From assembly GCA_947258905.1 (NCBI GenBank), contig CAMYKF010000165.1, forward strand, positions 1 through 5,333: DNA of 5,333 nt, read 5' to 3'. Origin of the DNA: an uncultured Pirellulaceae bacterium. GTDB lineage: Bacteria; Planctomycetota; Planctomycetia; Pirellulales; Pirellulaceae. The notes under the pieces are model-generated. The model made no database searches. It worked only from the letters and a program-made list of their open reading frames with translations, and had not been told where the DNA came from. Both the position numbers and the translations under genes were made by a program. This document shows, piece after piece, positions 1 to 5,268 of this stretch (the stretch's first letter is position 1; each line of letters begins with the position of its first letter).

Positions 1-79
1 CCAGGGTCTCGTCACACATCCAGACGCTGATCAACAACAAACAAACCAGGCAAAAGCCGGTACGAACGATCCTGCTCAT
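1..79 (-). CDS. N-terminus of a secreted or membrane protein (partial, cut by window edge)
   Basis: An ATG at 79-77 on the minus strand opens a frame with no stop through the window edge (26 codons visible). The visible N-terminus looks like a Sec signal peptide or membrane anchor: a short basic stretch MSRIVRTG followed by the hydrophobic run FCLVCLLLISVWMC, then DETL. The start lies 35 nt after the TAG stop of the SnoaL-like gene on the same strand, so the two are probably co-transcribed. A purine-rich stretch (AAGAGATGAAGAA) precedes the ATG and could serve as a weak ribosome binding site; an alternative ATG inside it runs into a stop after three codons. The hydrophobic segment contains several cysteines, so a lipoprotein is possible, but no clear lipobox is seen. 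The mature protein is outside the window, so no function can be assigned. Confidence 0.55.
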   Translation of the reverse strand, partial: MSRIVRTGFCLVCLLLISVWMCDETL

Positions 80-114
80 TTCTTCATCTCTTATAAATGT
101 CTTGAATTGATCAG

Positions 115-1062
115 CTATTTTCGTTGCACAATGACTTCGTCAAGGCTTGGTAACAGTTCGCCATTCAGCACACGATTCACTTTGCGCCACGAGTAACTGC
201 CATCTTCCAGCGGCTCAAAAATGCTGGTGTAAGAACCCTGACTGCCGTCCACCAGTGTTGCGACTGATTGCACGACCCAGCGATCCTGTTCCTCGCTCTT
301 TGTCCAAGTTCCGGAGACGAAACTGCCGTCGGTATCAAACAGCCAACTGCGAATCTGGTTGTTGACTGGATCCCAGCCAATGATTTGCAGACCGGCCGAT
401 TCAATATCGTCACCGGTCACCTTGAAGGTACGGCTGATATAGTTCTGGTTGCGTGTCCATTGGCAGTTGACATCGATCGACATGCTTTCAGTTTCGTCGA
501 CCCATTCGCCGATCATCCACTCCAGCGGAAGCAGTTTGTCACTGTTGGAAATCTGAACAACAATTTCATCCTCGGTTACCCGATCGATCAGCCACTTGCC
601 GTCGATCTTGATGAACACCACGCTATAAGCAGTTTCAACCACGTCGTCCTCGGCATATGAGACAACGGCGATGCCTCGCTCCAGAGCAACATTGGGAGAA
701 ATGAATTCGATGGATTGAGTCGAAACGGCGAGACCGGGAACACTCTCCTGACTAAACATTTCTGTAAATTCAGCGACCATGGCATCGCGACCGACAACCT
801 GGTCTCCCGTCGCTCGGCTAATGTAGACTCCTTCGGGTGCCCAGTGTGCTGCCAGCGTCTCGGCATCGCGACCGTTAAAGGCCACCACGTAGGATTGAAT
901 CGCAGCCTGGATTTCGGCTGTGGCGGCTGCTTGCGCATCGTTTTCACTGGCAGCTTCCTGCGCACTGGCAGCTTCCTGGGTGCCGGGTTCCTGGGCCACA
1001 ATGGCCAGCTGACATCCGCACAGCCAGACGAAAAACAAAATTGGAATGGACCTGAAGGGCAT
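115..1062 (-). CDS. Secreted SnoaL-like (SgcJ/EcaC-type) protein with C-terminal DUF1579-like domain
   Basis: This 315-residue protein starts with a likely export signal (hydrophobic residues about 6-22, possible signal peptidase I site after IVA at 23; LCGC at 14-17 is a poor lipobox alternative). A low-complexity Ala/Gln/Glu linker follows (24-48). Residues about 48-165 look like a SnoaL/NTF2-like cone domain of the SgcJ/EcaC type: helix AEIQAAIQSYVVAFNGRDAETLA, then HWAPEGVY, VVGRDAM and the closing strand VVFIKIDGKWLIDRV. Residues about 177-313 (LEWMIGEWVDE, LQIIGWDP, GSFVSGTW) resemble a DUF1579/lipocalin-like beta domain. Proteins with this arrangement are common in planctomycetes, mostly without known function; the 'oxidoreductase' name sometimes attached to the family is not supported by visible catalytic residues. 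The start is supported by AGGAG (1075-1071) 8 nt upstream of the ATG. Likely periplasmic or exported. Fold is fairly sure; function unknown. Confidence 0.8.
   Translation of the reverse strand: MPFRSIPILFFVWLCGCQLAIVAQEPGTQEAASAQEAASENDAQAAATAEIQAAIQSYVVAFNGRDAETLAAHWAPEGVYISRATGDQVVGRDAMVAEFTEMFSQESVPGLAVSTQSIEFISPNVALERGIAVVSYAEDDVVETAYSVVFIKIDGKWLIDRVTEDEIVVQISNSDKLLPLEWMIGEWVDETESMSIDVNCQWTRNQNYISRTFKVTGDDIESAGLQIIGWDPVNNQIRSWLFDTDGSFVSGTWTKSEEQDRWVVQSVATLVDGSQGSYTSIFEPLEDGSYSWRKVNRVLNGELLPSLDEVIVQRK
945..978. repeat. 18-bp in-frame tandem repeat in linker of the SnoaL-like gene
   Basis: The 16-nt word CACTGGCAGCTTCCTG occurs at 945-960 and again at 963-978, an 18-bp period with about 1.9 copies. 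On the minus strand it encodes the repeated peptide QEAAS-A/QEAAS-E in the linker between the signal peptide and the SnoaL-like domain. It looks like a recent replication-slippage duplication; being in frame and in a flexible linker, it should be tolerated. Confidence 0.85.
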
Positions 1063-1070
1063 CGCGGTTG

Positions 1071-1106
1071 CTCCTGTTGAACTTCAAAAATCAATGAGGC
1101 ATTCTA
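1071..1106 (-). promoter_or_regulatory. Possible promoter -10 and RBS of the SnoaL-like gene
   Basis: On the minus strand TAGAAT (1106-1101) matches five of six bases of the -10 consensus. It would give a leader of roughly 30 nt that includes the strong Shine-Dalgarno AGGAG at 1075-1071, 8 nt before the ATG. No good -35 is seen; TTGTGC lies 19 nt upstream of the -10. The Shine-Dalgarno is convincing, the promoter is tentative. The gap 1063-1213 otherwise shows no gene and no clear intrinsic terminator for the upstream permease. Confidence 0.3.
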
Positions 1107-1213
1107 AACACAACCAGGTTCCAGGGCACAAATCACAATCGACAATTTGTATCGCAATTCACGACGGGGATAACACGAGGGCGACAGAGTGGTCGATTAC
1201 GGGAAATTCGGGA

Positions 1214-2068
1214 TCATCCGCCGAATCCGCTGTAGCGTTTGATTCCACGACTCCACAGGAAGCGTGACAGCACGACAAAGAACACGACCCAGCCGATTTG
1301 CACCAGAATGCCCCAGTAAAGATCAGGTCCGGAGATCTTCCCCAGGAAAACGGCTGCCGGGAAATAGGCCAGGTACTGGAAGGGCAGGGCGTTGACCAGA
1401 ATCTGGAAGTTAAACGGCTCGCTGGGCAACCACGTCAGCGGAAACATGTGACCCGACAAAAAGAAGTTCAGCAGCATGTAAATAAACGTCAGTGAGCCGA
1501 CTTCCAGATACCAAAATGAAATCAATCCCATGCAGGTTTCCAGAAAGAAACCCAGCAGGAAACTCAAAATCAGCGACAGCAGGTACAACGCGAACACGTG
1601 CGGCTGGGGAATGCCATTGGTAAAGCAGTCGCGAAACAGGAAAAACCAGAAGGCAAACGGCAAAAACGCGATCACGTAGTACACCAGCTTGTGTGCCACC
1701 CGCTGCAGCAACAGGAATCCGATCATATCGACCGGCTGAATCAGGAATTTCTTGATCTCACCGTCCCGCACGCTGCGGGCAATGCCGGTGGTCAGTCCTG
1801 GCATGCTGGAAAAGGCCCGGGTTACCGTGACCAACAATAGATAGGCGATCAGGTCGTAAAACGTAAAACCGCCGATCGTGCCCGCCAGGCGATCCGGATG
1901 GTCGGTGGGTTGTTGCATCGTGTCGTAGATGGCCCAGAACAAGAACACCTGCGTGGCAAAGGGCAGGAATCGCATGAGGATGCCCAGCATGAAATCGCCG
2001 CGGTAGACCATCCGCTCTTCCAGCGAAATGCGAAAAAAGGTCCACCAGGTTGTCAGCCGGTCCCACAT
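1214..2068 (-). CDS. ABC-2 type transporter permease (DUF990-like)
   Basis: This is a 284-residue integral membrane protein with about six predicted membrane segments by eye (roughly residues 28-48, 68-88, 127-146, 157-181, 190-208 and 251-270). Between the second and third segments is a cytoplasmic stretch RDGEIKKFLIQPVD (101-114), a pattern typical of ABC-2 permeases, where a coupling helix contacts the ATPase. The C-terminus WSRGIKRYSGFGG resembles the basic ending common in the PF06182/DUF990 permeases. The gene begins 4 nt after the stop of the ATPase gene, so the two are almost certainly one operon and one transporter; a GGAG (2084-2081) inside the ATPase reading frame lies 12 nt before the ATG. 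Family members are annotated as uncharacterised or viologen-exporter-like systems; the substrate here cannot be read from sequence. Systems of this group often have two different permeases, but only one is adjacent here, so it may work as a homodimer or with a distant partner. Confidence 0.88.
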   Translation of the reverse strand: MWDRLTTWWTFFRISLEERMVYRGDFMLGILMRFLPFATQVFLFWAIYDTMQQPTDHPDRLAGTIGGFTFYDLIAYLLLVTVTRAFSSMPGLTTGIARSVRDGEIKKFLIQPVDMIGFLLLQRVAHKLVYYVIAFLPFAFWFFLFRDCFTNGIPQPHVFALYLLSLILSFLLGFFLETCMGLISFWYLEVGSLTFIYMLLNFFLSGHMFPLTWLPSEPFNFQILVNALPFQYLAYFPAAVFLGKISGPDLYWGILVQIGWVVFFVVLSRFLWSRGIKRYSGFGG

Positions 2069-2072
2069 ACGA

Positions 2073-3095
2073 TCACTTCACTCCGGCAGGTCGTTCGCTA
2101 CCGTTGGCGGGATTGTCCTGTGCTGCCTGGGCAAAGACTTCGGCAATGATTTCTTCCAGCGGCGGGTCTTCCACGACCACATCGATGACTTGCCGCTCGG
2201 CCAGCACCCGTGACAACACCGAGGGAACTTCGCCACGCTCCACCCGGTAACTAATATTGGGCTCCTGCAATTTTTCCACGGGCGCGATGCGATCCAGTCC
2301 GTCAAAGGACTGGCCCTCGGCCAGGTGCAACCTCACCAGCTTGTGCGTGCTGAAACGATCCAGAATCCCGCTCAGCGATCCGTTGTAGTGAATCGTGCCG
2401 TTGGCAATGATCACCACGCGTTCGCACAGTGCTTCGATGTCCTGCATGTAATGGCTGGTCAGCAGGATGGTGATCTTGCGTTCCTGCTGGTAGTGCTTGA
2501 GGAATTGCTGGATGTTGTGCTGGGCCACGACGTCCAGCCCGATGGTTGGTTCGTCCAGGAACAACACACGGGGTGAGTGCAACAGCGCCGCAATTAACTC
2601 CATCTTCATGCGTTCGCCCAGGGATAGTTCGCGAACGGGCTGGTTCAACAAACGCCGCACATCAAGCAGTTCGGTCAGTTCGTCCTGCGTGGCCTGAAAC
2701 TGGTCGGCGGGAATCCCGTAGATGTGCTGGTGCAATCGAAAGGACTCTTGCGCCGGCAGGTCCCACCACAACTGGTTCTTTTGACCCATCACCAGAGCGA
2801 ATTGTCGACGGTACTCGTTTTCACGTTTCCACGGCACGAACCCCATCACGGTGGCCGATCCGGAAGTGGGATTGATCACACCTGACAGCAGTTTCAGCGT
2901 AGTGGTTTTGCCGGCACCGTTGGGGCCCAGAAAAGCCACGAATTCACCTTCGTCGACTTCCAGATCAACGTCCTTCACGGCCACGATGTCGCGATACTCG
3001 CGCTGAAACAGACCGCGAACCGATTGCCACAAGCCTTCCTTTTTTTGATAGACCTGATACGTCTTGCACAGGTCCCTGATCTCGATGATAGGCAT
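2073..3095 (-). CDS. ABC transporter ATP-binding protein (COG4586-like)
   Basis: This 340-residue nucleotide-binding subunit energises the permease that follows it. All ATPase motifs are present: Walker A GPNGAGKTT (57-65), Q-loop Gln105, signature LSLGE (157-161), Walker B VLFLDEP (177-183), D-loop GLD (186-188) and the switch His215 in LLTSHYMQDIE. The stretch YRDIVAVKDVDLEV before Walker A, and a C-terminal extension of about 90 residues after the core, fit the longer ATPases paired with DUF990-type ABC-2 permeases (viologen-exporter-like group). The start at MPIIEIRDLCKTY was chosen because it places the first beta strand at the normal position; an in-frame ATG 63 nt upstream (3158) would add a 21-residue tail unlike the family and cross a good -10 box. 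No Shine-Dalgarno precedes the chosen ATG. The protein acts at the cytoplasmic face of the inner membrane. The ATPase call is certain; the substrate is unknown. Confidence 0.93.
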   Translation of the reverse strand: MPIIEIRDLCKTYQVYQKKEGLWQSVRGLFQREYRDIVAVKDVDLEVDEGEFVAFLGPNGAGKTTTLKLLSGVINPTSGSATVMGFVPWKRENEYRRQFALVMGQKNQLWWDLPAQESFRLHQHIYGIPADQFQATQDELTELLDVRRLLNQPVRELSLGERMKMELIAALLHSPRVLFLDEPTIGLDVVAQHNIQQFLKHYQQERKITILLTSHYMQDIEALCERVVIIANGTIHYNGSLSGILDRFSTHKLVRLHLAEGQSFDGLDRIAPVEKLQEPNISYRVERGEVPSVLSRVLAERQVIDVVVEDPPLEEIIAEVFAQAAQDNPANGSERPAGVK

Positions 3096-3133
3096 GATGG
3101 CCCGATTATAGGTGGGCTCGCCCGCACGGACAG
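3096..3133 (-). promoter_or_regulatory. Candidate near-leaderless promoter of the ABC operon
   Basis: A perfect TATAAT lies at 3110-3105 on the minus strand, 9 nt before the chosen ATG at 3095. With a usual -10 to start-site distance, transcription would begin within a few bases of the start codon, giving a leaderless or nearly leaderless mRNA. This agrees with the absence of a Shine-Dalgarno. The -35 region (about 3133-3128, CTGTCC) is poor. Confidence 0.4.
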
Positions 3134-3170
3134 GGCATGCCAGGGCACGTCGCTTCATCGGTCAGACGGC

Positions 3171-3208
3171 GTTATCATATCGGCAACGTCTTCGTCGTTG
3201 GTTGGAGG
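3171..3208 (+). promoter_or_regulatory. RBS and possible -10 of ispF
   Basis: GGAGG at 3204-3208 lies 9 nt before the ATG at 3218 and fixes the ispF start over the in-frame ATG at 3137. TATCAT at 3173-3178 is a possible -10 (five of six) with no recognisable -35, which would give a leader of about 30 nt. The ribosome binding site is good; the promoter is tentative. Confidence 0.45.
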
Positions 3209-3217
3209 TCGCAAGCC

Positions 3218-3709
3218 ATGGAAAAACTCTCCAAGCTGAGAATTGGGATCGGGCACGATACGCATCGTTTGCAACCTGGAGGGCCGCTGCGACTGGGGGG
3301 TATCTCGATCTCTCATGACCAGGAGCTGATCGGCCATTCGGATGCCGATGTGCTGTTGCACGCTGTGACCGATGCATTGCTCGGCGCTGCCGGCATGGGC
3401 GACATCGGAGAGCTGTTTCCGGACTACGACGAGACGAACAGGGATCGCGATTCAGTGGAAATGCTGACGATTGCCTGCGTCAAGCTGGCCGAAGACGGGT
3501 ACTCAATTATCAATATCGACTGCACCGTGTTTGCCCAGGCACCGAAACTTACGCCGCACAAAAAGGCCATCCGCGAACGACTGGCCGAAACCCTCGGTAT
3601 TGAACCGGATTGCGTCGGCATCAAGGCCAAGACCGGTGAAGGTGTGGGATCGGTGGGAGAAGGAAAGTCGATGGAAGCGCAGTGCGTGGTACTGCTGGTG
3701 AAACCCTGA
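3218..3709 (+). CDS. ispF: 2-C-methyl-D-erythritol 2,4-cyclodiphosphate synthase
   Basis: IspF (EC 4.6.1.12) cyclises CDP-methylerythritol 2-phosphate, releasing CMP, in the MEP route to isoprenoid precursors. The 163-residue length is normal for this homotrimeric cytoplasmic enzyme. The metal-binding motif IGIGHDTHRL supplies Asp14 and His16, and His48 in HSDADVLLHAVTDALLGAAGMGDIG supplies the third zinc ligand. The CDP-binding motif AQAPKLTPH and the KAKTGEGVG segment (Thr139, Glu141) near the C-terminus are also present. The start is set by GGAGG 9 nt upstream; an upstream in-frame ATG at 3137 would add 27 residues overlapping the divergent promoter region. Three positions that line the trimer cavity in E. 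coli IspF (Phe7, Phe139, Arg142) appear here as His13, Ser145 and Glu148 by eye alignment. The gene stands alone between a divergent ABC operon and a 226-nt gap before ruvC, so it need not be in an operon. Confidence 0.96.
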   Translation: MEKLSKLRIGIGHDTHRLQPGGPLRLGGISISHDQELIGHSDADVLLHAVTDALLGAAGMGDIGELFPDYDETNRDRDSVEMLTIACVKLAEDGYSIINIDCTVFAQAPKLTPHKKAIRERLAETLGIEPDCVGIKAKTGEGVGSVGEGKSMEAQCVVLLVKP

Positions 3710-3773
3710 ATTCCAGGAAGTCACGGATGGCTGGGAAAACGGATTTGAATACCCCCCGGAAAATTGTGTTTGT

Positions 3774-3844
3774 TAGCGACAGGGCGCATGCCCTCCGGTT
3801 CGTCGCACAAGATCCAATACCGGAGGGCTCGCGCCCTGCCGCTA
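3774..3844. repeat. Large imperfect inverted repeat (planctomycete-type intergenic repeat)
   Basis: Arms at 3774-3799 and 3819-3844 are reverse complements over 26 nt with three mismatches, separated by a 19-nt loop. The arms begin TAGCG(A/G)CAGGGCGC and end GCCCTCCGGT. Each arm also contains a smaller palindrome (AGGGC-GCAT-GCCCT in the left arm, GGGC-TCGC-GCCC in the right), so the element can form a long hairpin or a cruciform. It lies 64 nt after the ispF stop and 91 nt before the ruvC start. I associate such elements with interspersed repeats of Rhodopirellula-like genomes, but this could not be checked. It may end ispF transcription although no T-tract follows it. Confidence 0.8.
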
Positions 3845-3905
3845 CTGTTCCCGGACACCCTCGGACGGGCCAACCGTGGCACTCAAATCACGGCTCACTC
3901 TGTCA

Positions 3906-3924
3906 AAAATATATTTTCGGAAGG
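3906..3924 (+). promoter_or_regulatory. AT-rich palindrome and RBS upstream of ruvC
   Basis: AAAATATATTTT (3906-3917) is a perfect 12-bp palindrome in a GC-rich surrounding and contains the -10-like TATATT (3910-3915). GGAAGG at 3919-3924 follows directly and lies 11 nt before the GTG at 3936, which makes that GTG the preferred ruvC start. If TATATT were the -10, transcription would begin inside the GGAAGG, so the two roles conflict: the ribosome binding site is the safer reading. No -35 is recognisable. Confidence 0.35.
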
Positions 3925-3935
3925 CAATCGTTGCT

Positions 3936-4508
3936 GTGAACAAGGACGTGGGCCACAACGAAGAGCAACAGCCGGTGCGTGTTTTGGGAATCGACCCAGG
4001 ACTCCGGGTTACCGGCTACGGCGTTATCGAATTTGACGGCATTGACCACCTGACACTGATCGAAGGCGGAATGTTGCGCGGTGGACCTTCGGATCAGGAG
4101 ATCGGCAAGCGACTGGTTTCACTGCGCGACGGTCTGGCCGACGTGCTGCAGTCACTGAAGCCGCACGTGGTGGCCATGGAAGAACTGTACTCGCATTACG
4201 AACGGCCAAAAACGGCGATACTCATGGGACACGCTCGAGGCGTGTTGTGCATGACGGCCGCCGCTGCCGGACGCCCGGTCCATCATTACGCAGCCACGCA
4301 AATCAAACGGGTCTTGACCGGCAATGGCCGCGCCCCAAAATCGCAAATGCAATCCGCCATCACACGGCTGCTAAACCTCGAGCAAGTCCCGGAACCCGCT
4401 GACGTGGCCGATGCATTGGCGATAGCCGTGTGCCATTGTTATTTGACCGAACGGTCGGCCACTGCGGTCGGCAGCCCTGACACCCCGCAACCCGGATCAA
4501 CACCATGA
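3936..4508 (+). CDS. ruvC: Crossover junction endodeoxyribonuclease RuvC
   Basis: RuvC is the dimeric, Mg-dependent nuclease that cuts Holliday junctions after RuvAB branch migration. With the GTG start at 3936 it is 190 residues. The RNase H-like catalytic residues are all visible: Asp20 in VLGIDPGLRVTGYGVI, Glu82 in VVAMEELY, and Asp156 and Asp159 in ADVADALAIAVCHCY. The conserved HARGV (99-103) and YAATQIKRVLTGNGRAPKSQMQ (from 118) segments also match the family. The frame is open back to a GTG at 3876, which would add 20 residues but has no ribosome binding site; GTG at 3948 and 3975 are other options, the latter closest to the E. coli N-terminus. GTG 3936 is preferred because of GGAAGG 11 nt upstream. 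The C-terminal tail after residue 171 is Ser/Thr/Pro-rich and probably disordered. Its stop overlaps the ruvA start (ATGA). Confidence 0.95.
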   Translation: MNKDVGHNEEQQPVRVLGIDPGLRVTGYGVIEFDGIDHLTLIEGGMLRGGPSDQEIGKRLVSLRDGLADVLQSLKPHVVAMEELYSHYERPKTAILMGHARGVLCMTAAAAGRPVHHYAATQIKRVLTGNGRAPKSQMQSAITRLLNLEQVPEPADVADALAIAVCHCYLTERSATAVGSPDTPQPGSTP

Positions 4509-5131
4509 TTACGAAAATACACGGCAAGCTGCTGCGAATGGCTAACGAGTTCTGCGTGCTGGAGGTGCCGCCCTTCGAGTACCAGGTGCTGATCACCGAC
4601 TACACGCGTCGCCAGCTGCAACTGCAGGTCGGCCAGCCGGTCAGTCTGCACACGTTGCACTACATGGATGGCAATGTGGCGCAGGGAGGCAAGCTGACGC
4701 CGCGGCTGGTGGGCTTTGCCAGCGAGATCGAACGCGAGTTCTTCGAGATGTTTTGCTCGGTCGATGGTGTGGGCGTGAAGAAGGCACTACGCGCCATGGT
4801 ACGTCCGGTGCCCGACGTGGCTCGGGCCATCGAACAGCAGGATGTAAAGAGCCTGACCACGATGCCGGGCATCGGCGCGGCGACGAGCGAAAGAATCGTG
4901 GCCAAGCTGCGTCGCAAGATGGCCAAGTTCGCGCTGATGCTGCCGCAGGACGGCAGTAAGGAAAGTGAAATCGAGCGCGATATCGTCGATGAGGTATATC
5001 AAATTCTTTTGTCATTGGGATACAACGAGGCCGAAGGGCGGCAGATGCTGGAGCGGGTTCTGCAGAGCAAAAAGAAGTACAAGGACGTCGACGCTTTGCT
5101 ACAAGCGGTGTGGGAAAAGCAAGCCAGTTAG
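4505..5131 (+). CDS. ruvA: Holliday junction branch migration protein RuvA
   Basis: RuvA binds four-way junctions as a tetramer and loads the RuvB helicase rings. The 208-residue protein shows the family layout: N-terminal OB-fold domain (about 1-72, starting MITKIHGKLL), tandem helix-hairpin-helix motifs (SVDGVGVKKALRAM at 85-98; LTTMPGIGAATSERIVAKL at 117-135), an acidic linker (about 148-157), and the C-terminal RuvB-contacting domain (about 158-204, DEVYQILLSLGYNEAEGRQML). The loop that carries the acidic pin in E. coli (Glu55-Asp56) is about seven residues longer here (HYMDGNVAQGGKLTPRLVGF) and shows only one acid, Asp55. The start codon overlaps the ruvC stop as ATGA and has no strong Shine-Dalgarno, so translation is probably coupled to ruvC. 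RuvB, which follows ruvA in many bacteria, does not appear in the 200 nt after it. Confidence 0.95.
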   Translation: MITKIHGKLLRMANEFCVLEVPPFEYQVLITDYTRRQLQLQVGQPVSLHTLHYMDGNVAQGGKLTPRLVGFASEIEREFFEMFCSVDGVGVKKALRAMVRPVPDVARAIEQQDVKSLTTMPGIGAATSERIVAKLRRKMAKFALMLPQDGSKESEIERDIVDEVYQILLSLGYNEAEGRQMLERVLQSKKKYKDVDALLQAVWEKQAS

Positions 5132-5142
5132 CGGGCAATCCG

Positions 5143-5190
5143 TAGCGGCGGCTTCCAGCGCTTCCAGCCGCCGAGGCGACGGCACTTTTC
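5143..5190 (+). terminator. Hairpin downstream of ruvA (possible terminator, repeat-type)
   Basis: CGGCGGCT (5146-5153) and AGCCGCCG (5166-5173) form a perfect 8-bp GC-rich stem with a 12-nt loop, 14 nt after the ruvA stop. A weak T-run (CACTTTTCTC, 5181-5190) follows at some distance, so factor-independent termination is possible but not typical. The left border TAGCGGC (5143-5149) matches the border of the inverted repeat before ruvC, which suggests that this is another intergenic repeat element that may double as a terminator. Confidence 0.35.
5151..5168. repeat. 9-bp tandem duplication in hairpin loop
   Basis: GCTTCCAGC is present twice back to back (5151-5159 and 5160-5168). Removing one copy would leave CGGCGGCT-TCC-AGCCGCCG, a perfect hairpin with a 3-nt loop, so the present form looks like a slippage product of a tighter palindrome. 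Confidence 0.8.
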
Positions 5191-5268
5191 TCGAGACGAC
5201 AGCTACCGTTGCGCTCGGCATCGTCTTGTTTGGAGGGTTCTTCGGGATATTTAGTGGCAAATTCTCGT

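Noticed and set aside
588..1094. 168-codon minus-strand frame overlapping the SnoaL-like gene
   Set aside because: It is a shifted frame of the same gene with no domain of its own; the chosen frame has a signal peptide, two domains and a strong ribosome binding site.
1126..1150. ACAAAT ... ATTTGT inverted repeat between the permease and the SnoaL-like gene
   Set aside because: The 6-bp AT-rich stem with an 11-nt loop and no T-tract is too weak for a terminator or operator call.
3131..3147. CAGGGCA direct repeat and GGCATGCC palindrome in the divergent gap
   Set aside because: Too short to support an operator or a repeat element; it resembles part of the inverted repeat before ruvC, but chance similarity in GC-rich DNA is a sufficient explanation.
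3682..3939. 85-codon plus-strand frame between ispF and ruvC
   Set aside because: It starts inside ispF, has no ribosome binding site and runs through the inverted repeat; no protein family is recognisable.
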